A DNA stretch of 64,000 nt from Eubacterium sp. (GCA_017477505.1 JAFUVQ010000062.1:1-64000); one strand, 5' to 3'; numbered from the stretch's first letter, positions 17,164 to 27,075 are shown. Made by a program: numbers and translations. Notes: generated from the letters alone by a model not told the origin.

Positions 17164-17826
17164 CTATTTTCTCAGATATGCTGAAGAAACAGGAAACTCA
17201 AAATATGTATCCGGATATGGTTCATCTTCCAGTGTAAAATGCCACCACTCACAGCTTATGGGTTTAAAACCGTTTCTTGTCATAACATCCTGAAGAAACA
17301 TTCTGTTTGCATACTGTTCCTCGCTTACCTCTCTGCTATCCGGATGTGAAATATCACTGAAAAGATCAAATGGACTTCCCATATCGATTTCTTTCCCGGT
17401 ACGCATATCAAGGAGGGTAAGGTCAACCGTACTTCCTCTGCTGTGGCTCGACTGTTTGGCGATATATCCGTTTGAAAAAAGTTCAGTCTTAGCCAGGTCA
17501 GGATAGAAATACTGTTTCATGCGTAAGTCCTGATCTTCTATTCCCCACAGAACAAAATGCCGTACCGCAGATGAAGGACGATAGGCATCAAATATCTTAA
17601 GCCTAAATCCTTTGACCATCATCTCATTGCTGACGGCCTTCAGCGCCCTTGCAGCCTCAATAGTAAGAAGTGCGCAGGGTTCCTCATACCCGTCTATTTT
17701 GTCTCCTACAAAATTGTATGTTGAAAAATACCGGATTTCCTGAATTATACCGGGAATATAGTCTGAAAGAAGAACAAATCCCGAAGGATCCATCGTCTCA
17801 TCTTTAATAGTGTGTCTTCCTGTCAT
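17164..17826 (-). CDS. M15D family D-Ala-D-Ala dipeptidase (VanX-like)
   Basis: 220 residues. The zinc and catalytic motifs of VanX/DdpX are present: a DAYRPSSAV segment holding the catalytic arginine, SSHSRGSTVDLTL with the first histidine and aspartate, and CEWWHF near the C-terminus with the glutamate base and second histidine. These enzymes split D-alanyl-D-alanine in the cytoplasm. No vanH/vanA ligase is adjacent, so a housekeeping cell-wall recycling role is more likely than glycopeptide resistance. The gene sits 15 bases after the SpoIIE-type phosphatase and before the STAS gene. Confidence 0.9.
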   Translation of the reverse strand: MTGRHTIKDETMDPSGFVLLSDYIPGIIQEIRYFSTYNFVGDKIDGYEEPCALLTIEAARALKAVSNEMMVKGFRLKIFDAYRPSSAVRHFVLWGIEDQDLRMKQYFYPDLAKTELFSNGYIAKQSSHSRGSTVDLTLLDMRTGKEIDMGSPFDLFSDISHPDSREVSEEQYANRMFLQDVMTRNGFKPISCEWWHFTLEDEPYPDTYFEFPVSSAYLRK

Positions 17827-17841
17827 GTCAAATCTCCTCCG

Positions 17842-19371
17842 TCATGCACCCAGGTATTTAAAACAAAGCATTGTTATATCATCAAACTGTTTCGCATCAC
17901 CCATAAATCTGTCAACATCAGTCTTAAGTACTGTCAGCAGCTGACTCAGCTTACGGTCTTTATTCTTATTCAGAACCTCAAGCATTCTGTCAGTTCCGTA
18001 GAATTCTCTGTTGGAATTATTGGCTTCCGGTGTTCCATCCGTATATACAAATATGGTATCTCCGGGTTCAAGTACAAAGTGATCCTCTCTGAAAGGTATA
18101 TCCTCCATAGTCGAAACTGCCGGTGAATGTCTTTTCTTTATGAATTCAAAATCTCCGCCGGCTCTTTTAATAACAGGATTCTCATGACCTGCGTTTACTT
18201 CGGTAACCTTTCCTGTAGAGAGCTCCACCACAGCCATCCATACAGTCACGAACATTTCGGTGGTATTACCGTCAAGCAGAATATTGTTTACATTGTAAAG
18301 CGCGGTACCGGGACTTTCTCCCGCCTGAATATGAGATTTAATCAGAATTTTGGATATCATCATAAAGAGAGACGCCGGAACGCCCTTTCCGGAAACGTCC
18401 GCTATAACCAGGCAAAGATGATCCGAATCCGTAAAGAAGTAATCATAGAAATCTCCTCCAACATCTTTTGCCGCATCCATAAGTGCATATATTTCAAATT
18501 CTTTACGGTCAGGAAACGGTGGAAATGTATGTGGTATAACACTTTCCTGAATTACTGCCGCAGTCTTAAGCTCTCTGTCATTTATAATCTTTTCACGTCC
18601 CTGATTAATATTGATAACACAGTACATGAAAAGCATTACTATCATTATCATAGCATAGTTAAATGAAAGCCCATAAGTAAACATAGTAAATATACTCATG
18701 GCAAATGGCATGAAGAGATAAATGAGCATAGCTGCAACCTGATGCCCTTTGAGCCTCTTCCTGTTCCTGACTATCATTATGACCGTCACAACAGTTGTAA
18801 AGAATGCATATACCATGGAAAGAGGATACCATGAACTTCTTGCATAATGCCCGTCACTGTCTATAGTAAAATATATTCCCGTAAATATATTTATTAACCT
18901 CATCAGGATAGAAATCATCAGTCCTATATTCATTATGAGGCTTGCAATCTTCTCTCTCTTTCCTTCCTTTTCGAAAAGCACCCTGACATATAGCCAGAAA
19001 TACATCACCTCAATAGGAAGCATCATATAATAAACCGTATTGTCCAGAAGATTGACATAGCTGAGCGACGGAATCCCGTCCACCACCCATGCTATAAGAT
19101 CTGTAAAGAGCCCCAAAAATGTTGCATTTATCAGATAAAAGAAATATCTGTTCCTTACTCCGGTCCTTTGAACATCAATAAGACAGCATATAAACAGAAC
19201 GCTGCCCATCACCATACCAAAGACATCCACTCCGACATTCAGTATATATTCGGGTTTAAGATTTTCCAGCCCTCTCCATACTAAAATCCGGATACTGATA
19301 GCAATAATAAGAACAAATACAACCAGCACCATAGCTATTCCTATGATTCTTTTTTTGCTGAGATGCTCCAT
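17842..19371 (-). CDS. SpoIIE/RsbU-type PP2C phosphatase with N-terminal membrane sensor
   Basis: 509 residues. Seven or so hydrophobic helices occupy about 8-250. A short linker follows, then a PPM/SpoIIE phosphatase domain (about 280-508) with metal-binding aspartates in DVGGDFYDY, IADVSGKGVPASLF and FVYTDGTPEA. It should dephosphorylate the STAS protein encoded downstream in response to a membrane signal and thereby release a sigma factor or other target. An 18-bp perfect inverted repeat lies 11 bases upstream of the start codon. RBS GGGGG. Confidence 0.88.
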   Translation of the reverse strand: MEHLSKKRIIGIAMVLVVFVLIIAISIRILVWRGLENLKPEYILNVGVDVFGMVMGSVLFICCLIDVQRTGVRNRYFFYLINATFLGLFTDLIAWVVDGIPSLSYVNLLDNTVYYMMLPIEVMYFWLYVRVLFEKEGKREKIASLIMNIGLMISILMRLINIFTGIYFTIDSDGHYARSSWYPLSMVYAFFTTVVTVIMIVRNRKRLKGHQVAAMLIYLFMPFAMSIFTMFTYGLSFNYAMIMIVMLFMYCVININQGREKIINDRELKTAAVIQESVIPHTFPPFPDRKEFEIYALMDAAKDVGGDFYDYFFTDSDHLCLVIADVSGKGVPASLFMMISKILIKSHIQAGESPGTALYNVNNILLDGNTTEMFVTVWMAVVELSTGKVTEVNAGHENPVIKRAGGDFEFIKKRHSPAVSTMEDIPFREDHFVLEPGDTIFVYTDGTPEANNSNREFYGTDRMLEVLNKNKDRKLSQLLTVLKTDVDRFMGDAKQFDDITMLCFKYLGA

Positions 19372-19381
19372 GCTTATCCCC

Positions 19382-19424
19382 CTGCAATTTAAGTATAATC
19401 AAAGATATTATACTTAAATTGCAG
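19382..19424 (-). repeat. 18-bp perfect inverted repeat in the phosphatase gene leader
   Basis: Positions 19382-19399 and 19407-19424 are exact inverted copies separated by 7 bases. The element abuts the RBS of the gene starting at 19371. It is A/T-rich, with no T-tract following on the minus strand. It could be a terminator for the gene upstream, an RNA hairpin controlling translation or a protein operator. Confidence 0.85.
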
Positions 19425-19514
19425 TTATTTTACAACTGCCCCTCTGCTGTTTTTCGGTCATTCCTACTGCTTCCAGATTGTTTCTAAAATCTTTTATATT
19501 TGAAAGATTGCCTA

Positions 19515-20537
19515 TTAATATTTATTATGCACCTTCTCGGCGAAGCACATTATATTCTTAACCTCAATGACTGTACCATCATCCAGGACAGCCTTTCCTG
19601 ACATTCTTCCAAAAACCTGATGCTGATCTGAAACTATAACCTTATAGTCCAGACACGCTGCCCTGTCCAGAACAGGAACAAAATCCATCTCAAACCTTCC
19701 GTCCGACGATGTAAATGTCCACTTATCCATTATATTATCCGGAATATGAAATTCAACATCATCCAGTTTATGGATTTTTCCGTTATAAAATATTGCATTT
19801 TCAGATGCAGCGCTTGTATTACCGAAGCCGTAGCCAATATTAAATCCAAAGCTGTTTCCATCTATATCAGCATTTCCGGAACCCCAGAGCCATGTATTAT
19901 CATAAGTCCATACACCACGTCCCCAGTCCAGTGTACCGAAATCCTTTTCCCGGTCAAATTCATAAACCGTACCATCAAACTTCATATAGCCACCGGCACG
20001 CATAGTGTTTATCTTCTGATTATAGTAGAATGCATGTTTCTTATCCCACGGGGTTGCAATTACCATCGAATCGCCTTGCGGCTGTTCAAGAATGATGTCA
20101 CACTCGAAAGTTTTTCCCTCATAGAAATTCTCAAACCTGCATCTGATACGGCGCTTATTTCTTCCCACATCAAATTTCATCTTCAGCCGCTTGTCCATAT
20201 ACTTAGTCGGACCAACGCCTGAATCCTCCGGAAGATTAATACGTCCCATCGGAAGCACATTTAGTATCGTCTCTGTATGTTCCCACGGTTCATCACCAAA
20301 TGAAAGAAGTGATACGGACTGCAGGCCAATGTAGCCATCATCAGAAATAGTGAACGCACCCGCAAAATTATCACTCATAACAAGATAATAATCCCACTCT
20401 TTGATTCGCCACTTAGGAGCTTTGATCATACTCCTGTCATATTTCTGAACAAGGCTCCTGGACCAGCCGGGTTCTCGCAACTCTCCATTCTCGTCCAGCA
20501 AAAGCTGAACCTTAGTAACCTCATGATTTCTTGCCAT
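19515..20537 (-). CDS. DUF2804 domain protein
   Basis: 340 residues, soluble, rich in aromatic residues and predicted beta strands. It matches the DUF2804 family through segments such as KEWDYYLVMSDNFAGAFTI, TPWDKKHAFYYNQKI and FDREKDFGTLDWGRGVW. Biochemical role unknown; the family resembles lipocalin-like or hydroxyneurosporene-synthase-like beta-barrel proteins that bind hydrophobic ligands (weak inference). It is divergent from argG across a 227-base spacer and has a GGAGGGGTGAG-type RBS. Confidence 0.8.
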   Translation of the reverse strand: MARNHEVTKVQLLLDENGELREPGWSRSLVQKYDRSMIKAPKWRIKEWDYYLVMSDNFAGAFTISDDGYIGLQSVSLLSFGDEPWEHTETILNVLPMGRINLPEDSGVGPTKYMDKRLKMKFDVGRNKRRIRCRFENFYEGKTFECDIILEQPQGDSMVIATPWDKKHAFYYNQKINTMRAGGYMKFDGTVYEFDREKDFGTLDWGRGVWTYDNTWLWGSGNADIDGNSFGFNIGYGFGNTSAASENAIFYNGKIHKLDDVEFHIPDNIMDKWTFTSSDGRFEMDFVPVLDRAACLDYKVIVSDQHQVFGRMSGKAVLDDGTVIEVKNIMCFAEKVHNKY

Positions 20538-20764
20538 ATTCTCACCCCTCCTTTGTTACAGCATAATGATTTACAACAACTATCGTCATCTCCAATTCAG
20601 CATTTTTGAATACCCCCATCGACGAAAGAACATACTTTATTTTAACATATCTTTATAAAAAAATATCAAAGAATGCTTTTCTTTTTGCTTAACTTAAGTT
20701 ATTATGATGTGTGGCATTTTTACAGCCAAGAATTAATTTTACTTTTAGAAAAGAGGTCAGTAAA

Positions 20765-21988
20765 ATGGACAAAGTTGTTTTAGCCTACTCAGGCGGACTT
20801 GATACAACTGCGGTAATTCCGTGGTTAAAAGAAACATATGGTTATGAGGTTATCTGCTGCTGTATAGACTGCGGTCAGGGCGAAGAGCTTGATGGTCTTG
20901 AAGAACGTGCACGTCTCTCAGGAGCCGCTAAGCTTTATATTGAAGATGTTGTTGATGATCTCTGTGAGAATTATATCATGCCATGCGTTCAGGCCGGCGC
21001 TGTTTATGAGCATAAGTACCTCATGGGTACTGCTATGGCAAGACCTGCTATCGCCGCAAAACTTGTAGAGATTGCCCGTAAGGAAAATGCAGTTGCTATA
21101 TGCCATGGTGCTACTGGTAAAGGAAATGATCAGATAAGATTTGAGCTCGGAATCAAAGCTCTTGCTCCTGACATTAAGGTTATCGCTCCATGGAGAGATG
21201 ACAGATGGCAGATGGATTCACGTCAGGCTGAGATAGATTATTGTAAGGCTCATGGCATTGATCTTCCTTTCGGAACAGATCAGTCATACAGCCGTGACAG
21301 AAATATATGGCATATCAGCCACGAAGGACTTGAACTTGAAGATCCTTCGCAGGCTCCTAACTATGATCATATGCTTGTTCTCGGAGTAACTCCTGAGAAG
21401 GCACCTGATGAAGATGTAGAGCTTACAATCAACTTTGAAAAAGGTATGCCTGTATCCCTTAACGGTAAGAAAATGACAGTTGCTGATATCATCCGCGAAC
21501 TTAATACAATCGGTGGAAAGCACGGTATCGGAATCGTTGATATAGTTGAAAACAGAGTTGTAGGCATGAAGAGCCGTGGAGTATACGAGACTCCCGGCGG
21601 AACAATTCTTATGGAAGCTCATCAGCAGCTTGAAGAGCTTGTCCTTGACCGTGACACTATCGCTCTTAAGAAGGATCTTGGAAGTAAGCTTGCAAGCATA
21701 GTATATGAAGGAAAATGGTTTACTCCTGTTCGTGAGGCTATATCCGCTTTCGTTGATGTAACTCAGCAGTATGTAACAGGTGAAGTTAAGCTTCGTCTTT
21801 ACAAAGGTAATATCATCAAGGCAGGCACAACTTCTCCATATTCACTCTACAGCGAATCACTTGCATCATTTACAACAGGTGACATGTATGATCATCATGA
21901 TGCAGAAGGTTTCATCACACTTTGGGGACTTCCACTCAAGGTTCGTGCAATGAGGATGAATGAACTTAAGAAAGAGAACAGGAAATAA
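20765..21988 (+). CDS. argG: Argininosuccinate synthase
   Basis: 407 residues from the ATG at 20765 (AGAGG upstream; an extension of 18 codons lacks an RBS). The N-terminal PP-loop is AYSGGLDTT. CHGATGKGNDQIRFEL and APWRD are further family signatures. The enzyme joins citrulline and aspartate with ATP, the penultimate step of arginine synthesis. No other arg gene is adjacent. One of only two plus-strand genes in the window; followed by an intrinsic terminator. Confidence 0.97.
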   Translation: MDKVVLAYSGGLDTTAVIPWLKETYGYEVICCCIDCGQGEELDGLEERARLSGAAKLYIEDVVDDLCENYIMPCVQAGAVYEHKYLMGTAMARPAIAAKLVEIARKENAVAICHGATGKGNDQIRFELGIKALAPDIKVIAPWRDDRWQMDSRQAEIDYCKAHGIDLPFGTDQSYSRDRNIWHISHEGLELEDPSQAPNYDHMLVLGVTPEKAPDEDVELTINFEKGMPVSLNGKKMTVADIIRELNTIGGKHGIGIVDIVENRVVGMKSRGVYETPGGTILMEAHQQLEELVLDRDTIALKKDLGSKLASIVYEGKWFTPVREAISAFVDVTQQYVTGEVKLRLYKGNIIKAGTTSPYSLYSESLASFTTGDMYDHHDAEGFITLWGLPLKVRAMRMNELKKENRK

Positions 21989-22007
21989 TCCTCCCTGATA
22001 AACGAAA

Positions 22008-22034
22008 CGCCCACCGGCATACAGCCAGTGGGCG
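22008..22034 (+). terminator. Intrinsic terminator of argG
   Basis: CGCCCAC (22008-22014) pairs with GTGGGCG (22028-22034), with GGC/GCC pairing inside, followed by ATTTTTA. It may also serve the converging ATPase gene on the minus strand. Confidence 0.85.
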
Positions 22035-22073
22035 ATTTTTATACGTCTCGTACGACACAATATGACAATAATA

Positions 22074-23555
22074 TTATAATAAATCTCGAATCATTTCTGC
22101 ATCATAGGTTACAGAATCCAGTTTTTCTACTTCTATTCTGTATAATGCATTTGCAGCTATATGCTCAGCTGCCTGCTCTATATCTCTTATACCTGATGTA
22201 TTCTTAAAGATATCCATTACAGCATCTAACGCTTCTTCCGTTATTACGATTTCTTCACTTCGAAGTCCGATTCTCTTTAATACCTTCGGCATGGCGAATC
22301 GCGTAAAGATCACACGCTTTTCATCCAACGTATAATCCGGAAGTTCTATAACCGCAAATCTTGACATAAGCGGAGCACTTATATCTGCTTTGTTGTTTGC
22401 TGTTGCTATTGGATAAACACCGGTTGTCGGTATATTGCATTCAACGTAGTTATCTGTAAATCCCAGGTTATCAAGCAGTGTCAGAAGAACATCCGCAGGA
22501 TTTCCATTTCCTTTACCTGATGAGGCTTTATCCAGCTCATTTATGATAAATACCAGATTCGAGCTTTCTGCATTTGCAAATGCTTCCATGATAAGTCCCG
22601 GTTTTGCATTTGCATATATACGGGAACTGCCGGTCAGCTGTTCCGGATCATTTATTGAACTCATTTCAAGAGTTGTCCATGACATTTTAAGTATTTTAGC
22701 TACTGCATATGCAATCTGTGACTTACCTGTTCCCGCCGGACCTATAAGGAGTATTCCATATGCCGGCAAAGTATGAGTTCGATTTATCTGAATTATAGTT
22801 TCGATTATTCGCTGTTTTACATTCTCCAGTCCATAAAGCTCTTCATCAAGGATCCTCCTGGCCTCGATTGGATCTATTGGTTGAAAATCGGTATTCTTCC
22901 ACTGAATGCTGAGCATGATTGAAAGTGCTCTCTGTGCATGTCTTCTCTCTTCCGGAGTTACTTCCGAAGATTTCGCAACAGCAAGATTACGTCTGGCCCA
23001 GAGTCTTATATTATCCGGAAGTGTACTTCCTGCACACATGAGATAATCTGTTATGCTCTGAATACTTGTAAGTTTCATATCATCAGCATCATCTATCTCA
23101 TCCGGGTCGACGGTCTCTTCAGACGGTGCATCACTTTGAAGAAGGCGGTCAATCATAAACTGTAAGAATCCATTTTCACCGGACAATTTTGAACCTCTTA
23201 CAGCAACTCCGGTTTCAAGAATCTTATATACTGCATATCCTCTTTCAGTTGACTGGCCTGAGAGACGAACCATGATGTGATTCTCCCCGAGCCACTTTAA
23301 AAGATTCTCAAATCTTGCATCTATTTCAAGAATATTATGTGATGATTTTTCATCAACGTCATATATAAAGGCTGACCCTACCGTAGGAGCCTCAAACATA
23401 CCATTTGAATGATGTACAAGCTTAGAACCGGAATCCTCAAGAATCATTATCGGATGTTCGGCACTTGTAGTTCTCTCACTGGAGTAAACCAGCTTATAGT
23501 TTCTCTCAGCCTTTACTACTTCTTCCTTCTTCTCATTAAAATCAAATACAGGCAT
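22074..23555 (-). CDS. Lon-like AAA+ ATPase lacking a protease domain
   Basis: 493 residues. After an N-terminal domain of about 230 residues, the AAA+ module (about 240-490) follows Lon: EELYGLENVKQRIIETI, Walker A IGPAGTGKS (about 270), a pore-region equivalent, then PLMSRFAVIELPDYTLDEKR and GIRDIEQAAEHIA in the small domain. Walker B reads VFIINELDK where Lon has LLDEIDK, so the Mg-coordinating aspartate is asparagine. No Ser-Lys protease domain follows. It may be an unfoldase-like or regulatory ATPase with reduced hydrolysis. It lies downstream of the MutS-like gene with its own RBS (GGAGAGAG). Confidence 0.75.
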   Translation of the reverse strand: MPVFDFNEKKEEVVKAERNYKLVYSSERTTSAEHPIMILEDSGSKLVHHSNGMFEAPTVGSAFIYDVDEKSSHNILEIDARFENLLKWLGENHIMVRLSGQSTERGYAVYKILETGVAVRGSKLSGENGFLQFMIDRLLQSDAPSEETVDPDEIDDADDMKLTSIQSITDYLMCAGSTLPDNIRLWARRNLAVAKSSEVTPEERRHAQRALSIMLSIQWKNTDFQPIDPIEARRILDEELYGLENVKQRIIETIIQINRTHTLPAYGILLIGPAGTGKSQIAYAVAKILKMSWTTLEMSSINDPEQLTGSSRIYANAKPGLIMEAFANAESSNLVFIINELDKASSGKGNGNPADVLLTLLDNLGFTDNYVECNIPTTGVYPIATANNKADISAPLMSRFAVIELPDYTLDEKRVIFTRFAMPKVLKRIGLRSEEIVITEEALDAVMDIFKNTSGIRDIEQAAEHIAANALYRIEVEKLDSVTYDAEMIRDLL

Positions 23556-23663
23556 AAATTCTCTCTCCTCTCCGGGCGATCTGCTTCATAACAAAATGTC
23601 TGTATTAGTCTACCACACCGGGAGCTTATAGACAATTGAATAAAAAAGTAAGTAGTATCTTAT

Positions 23664-25354
23664 CTATTCACCAACAAGCATATCATAGGTTACACCATAC
23701 TTCTCTGCGATATCCTTTGCATATGAAAAGCCTTCGGGCTGAGCCAAAGCCACTTTGAATGATCGTTTGCCATCCTCCGTCCTCATAACTAAAGAAGCAG
23801 CTCCTGCGCCCTTGCTTTCACGTGAAAACTCTTCAGCATCTTCTCCCAATTTATGCATATGAGTATTATAAATCGTCCTGACACCTTTGGTCAGAAGTGC
23901 CTTTACGGAATCTCTTGCTATATAGTATCCTTCCTCAAATGAGGTTGTGGAAAATGTCTCGTTCAGAAGCATAAGACTTCTGCATGTGGACCGGGAAACA
24001 TCTCTTTGAAACGCACACACTCTTCTCCCAGCCTTCCTAAATCCATTGTCTTATCTTCGTCCGCCGGAAAATGAGTATATATACAGTCGCAAGGAGTATA
24101 TTGGAAGCTCTCAGCCGGTACAAACAGGCCTCCCTGAGCCAGAAGAAAAATCTGACCGACAGCCTGCGTAATCGTAGTCTTTCCACCGCGATTTGCACCT
24201 GTAAGAATATAAACAGCATGTTTCTGATCAAATGCAATATCGTTGGGAACTATCTCGTCGACATTCTCCATATTCATTGCAAGTTTCAAGTTATAGAAGC
24301 CTTTCGCTGACATAGAAACATCGCCTTCTGTTACCGGCTGAGTTTCGCAGAACACGAAACCTTTTTCCATCAGACTGCTGATATACTCTGCACATTTGAT
24401 ATAGTATATAAACTCCGGTACAAGCGAAGAAACATTTACAATCGCAACATTTGCATACTTGGTAAGTGTATCCCTCAGTTTTTTCACGAGAGAACGCAAC
24501 ATTTTATTTATAATTTTATCCAGATAGAAGGTTGAACCTTTTTCCCCTTCATCAGTTGCATTTGCGATAGTGGATAAAGCTCCGAGCAGACTTCCCTCGC
24601 TTATCATATTATCGACAGTGCTGCTCTTTTTTTCATTATCTATGAGCTGATAATGCATATCACCGTCCCAGTCTGCAGTTTCATTAAGCTTATCATTATT
24701 ACTGATTGCATCTGCGAAACTGCTGACAATATTTGACTTCTTAAACGGTTTTCTGTTGACTGAAATCAGGCCCATACTGACAGCCTCGAAACGCTCGTTA
24801 ACATTTACGCCCAGAGTTACACTCTGTACCTCCGATGCCTTAATTTTGAGATTAATAATGTCCTCTTTCATCTCAGCAAAACAGGCATCTTCGAATAATT
24901 CAGAAATGTATTCCCGTAGATTAACAAGCCCCTTAGACTGAATTCTATCATCAGAAAGGCATTCACGCATGGTTTCGATAGTTTGGATATAATCCTTCAA
25001 TTCATCAAGGCGATGAAAGAGATGCCACAATCCAATCTCTTCATCTGTTGTCCTGTGCATAGTTGAAAAATCTTTCAGAAACTTTATCTTATCAAACAGC
25101 TGCATCATGTTGTTTCTCAGTTCCGGCAGATGAATAATATCTGCAAATATCTCCCGGCGGTACTCCGCGACATCTGCATTATCAGTAATCTGTGAAAGTA
25201 CATTTATTATCAGACGTTGTTCATCCGGGCTACCCGAAAGTGCCTGAATGAATGCCTCCAGACCAAGATCATGTATAACATTATCCGGAAGTCTGTGAAA
25301 TTCTGCATCTGTTCCATTTGGCGTTAAAATACTGAAACCGTTATGTTGACCCAT
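23664..25354 (-). pseudogene. MutS-like ATPase gene with a frameshift
   Basis: Two overlapping frames together encode one protein of about 560 residues. Frame one (25354 to 23963) has a MutS core/clamp-like region, Walker A ILTGANRGGKTT, and ends ECVRFKEMF before running out of frame. Frame two (to 23664) resumes with SRSTCRSLMLLNETFSTTS, the MutS Walker B/D-loop region, then NTHMHKL and the C-terminal subdomain. Adding one T to the minus-strand TTT at 23996-23998 restores MF-SRS exactly. Either a homopolymer sequencing error or a recent inactivating deletion. The family resembles stand-alone MutS core proteins rather than mismatch-repair MutS, as no MutS domain I is present. Confidence 0.8.
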
Positions 25355-25363
25355 ATAAACACC

Positions 25364-26197
25364 TCACATCTTCTTAAGTGGTACGCACACATAACTGATT
25401 GTATCAGCAGGATCTTTTGCCGGAGGAAGATAAAACTCTATTAAAAGCCCATCTGCCAAAGTGTATCCCTGCAAAGTCGGGAGCCACTCTGACCAGATCT
25501 GTTTAGTAATCTGCTGCACACTATCAGGAAGAGCACCTTTACATTTAAACAGAGCCCACAGTCCTCCCGGAATCTGATAAGTACTTAATCCATCCGGGAT
25601 ATCCTCCCATGGTAAATACAGATCAGCAATCCAGTAATCAAGGTTATTACCGTCCATGTCCATACAAATTCCGAACATTCCCTTCAAACCCTTCCGTTTT
25701 TCCATCCACTCATTCCAAAATTTCGGAACTTCTACATAACTTGACTCGGCATCAAATCGCTTTTTCACACCCACAACCGTAAAAGGAGCCTTTTCTACAA
25801 TCGTATAATCCAACATAGTTCCGCCCTCCAATGTAATTTTAATATGCAGTGGGGCAAATGAACGCAGGCTCGCACCCGATTCTCTTGCCTTTGTCGGGGT
25901 AATACCATGAAAACGCTGAAAAGCTTTCGCAAAGCTATCAGGAGAATCATAACCATACTTTACCGCAACATCTATTACCCTATGATCAGAGCTCGAAAGT
26001 TCCTGTGCCGCAAGTGTCATACGACGTGCGCGTATATATTCTCCTACAGTCATTCCACACAAAGCGCCAAATATACGCTGGTAATAAAATGACGACAGAG
26101 CGGCCTTCTCTGCAATCTTTTCGATATCCAGCTCTTCTGTCAGATTTTGTTCAATATAGTCAATGGAAGCCTGAAATCCTTCAATCCAGTCCTTCAT
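25364..26197 (-). CDS. AraC family regulator with GyrI-like effector domain
   Basis: 277 residues. Two AraC helix-turn-helix motifs occupy about 8-105 (DIEKIAEKAALSSFYYQRIF and AVKYGYDSPDSFAKAFQRFH). A GyrI-like small-molecule-binding domain runs from about 125 to the end (YTIVEKAPFTVVGVKKRF start, DLYLPWEDIP middle). This is the Rob/MarA-like arrangement of drug-responsive activators. It ends 9 bases before the MutS-like gene and may be cotranscribed with it. Confidence 0.92.
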   Translation of the reverse strand: MKDWIEGFQASIDYIEQNLTEELDIEKIAEKAALSSFYYQRIFGALCGMTVGEYIRARRMTLAAQELSSSDHRVIDVAVKYGYDSPDSFAKAFQRFHGITPTKARESGASLRSFAPLHIKITLEGGTMLDYTIVEKAPFTVVGVKKRFDAESSYVEVPKFWNEWMEKRKGLKGMFGICMDMDGNNLDYWIADLYLPWEDIPDGLSTYQIPGGLWALFKCKGALPDSVQQITKQIWSEWLPTLQGYTLADGLLIEFYLPPAKDPADTISYVCVPLKKM

Positions 26198-26288
26198 ATC
26201 GGTTACCTCACTACATTCAAATTAAATATTATCACATCAAGGCATTTAGACCCCGACTTTTTCTGCTCGCTTTTTCAGAATCGTTTTT

Positions 26289-26960
26289 TTATCTTATCTT
26301 TCCTCCATGAAACACACATTCATATACTTTAACATCATTCAGGTATATTTCTTCAAATCCCTGGAACCAGGTAAAATCTCCTGTCACTTTACACCTGTAT
26401 GTATATTCACCAGACTGATAGATTTCGGGACCTCTGTAAGGCATCTTCCTATCTGCTGCACGCAGAGCTTCCTTTAAGAAATCTCCACTGAATCTGTCAT
26501 CCAAAACTCTTCCGATATAGTTCTTAGCCCAAACAGTGACACCCTTCTTCCAGACAGCTTCTTCTCCGGCAAACTCTTCACCTCCCACATAGGTATCATG
26601 ATACATGTAGTCTCCATCTTCGTATCTGAAATCATGGGATGCAGGTCTTGTAGCATCCACTTCATTCATAAATCCGGCATAGGTATTTACATTTGCCTTC
26701 AGCCTGAACTCTATCAGTTCATCGATATCTGTCTGCTCTTCCGCAGAAATATTAACCGTACAATCCTGATCTTTCACCAGATAATCTACACTTACATTCA
26801 TCAGATTACTTATCTGGATAAGATTGTAAATGTCCGGATAAACCAGCGATGATTCCCACTTCGCCACAGCTTGTCTGGAAACGCCAAGTTTCTCGGCTAA
26901 CTCCTCCTGAGTTAAGCCCTTATTCTTTCTTAGTATTTGTAATTTCTCGGAAAATACCAT
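26289..26960 (-). CDS. XRE-type HTH regulator with DUF5680 domain
   Basis: 223 residues. A Cro/CI-type helix-turn-helix occupies residues 5-60 (KGLTQEELAEKLGVSRQAVA and a PDIYNLIQISNLMNVSVDYL helix). The rest (about 85-220) is a DUF5680-type domain rich in Y, D and W with YEDGDYMYHDTYVGGEEF. Such proteins probably sense a small molecule or substrate protein and regulate neighbouring genes. The near-perfect anti-SD complement GGAGGTGAT precedes the ATG. Confidence 0.85.
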   Translation of the reverse strand: MVFSEKLQILRKNKGLTQEELAEKLGVSRQAVAKWESSLVYPDIYNLIQISNLMNVSVDYLVKDQDCTVNISAEEQTDIDELIEFRLKANVNTYAGFMNEVDATRPASHDFRYEDGDYMYHDTYVGGEEFAGEEAVWKKGVTVWAKNYIGRVLDDRFSGDFLKEALRAADRKMPYRGPEIYQSGEYTYRCKVTGDFTWFQGFEEIYLNDVKVYECVFHGGKIR

Positions 26961-27075
26961 TTTTTATCACCTCCGAAATTATCATACAAGATTATTCCGG
27001 TTCATAACATTAACCTGTAGTAGCATTTCTGTCTACGGAACTTAAAAATCATATAATCAATTCTTATATTAATCG

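Noticed and set aside
17164-17826. Vancomycin resistance gene cluster
   Set aside because: Only the VanX-type dipeptidase is present; no vanH, vanA/B ligase or VanRS regulator adjoins it.
20680-20710. argG promoter
   Set aside because: A TATGAT hexamer is present at 20703-20708 but no acceptable -35 lies at the right distance, so I could not place the promoter.
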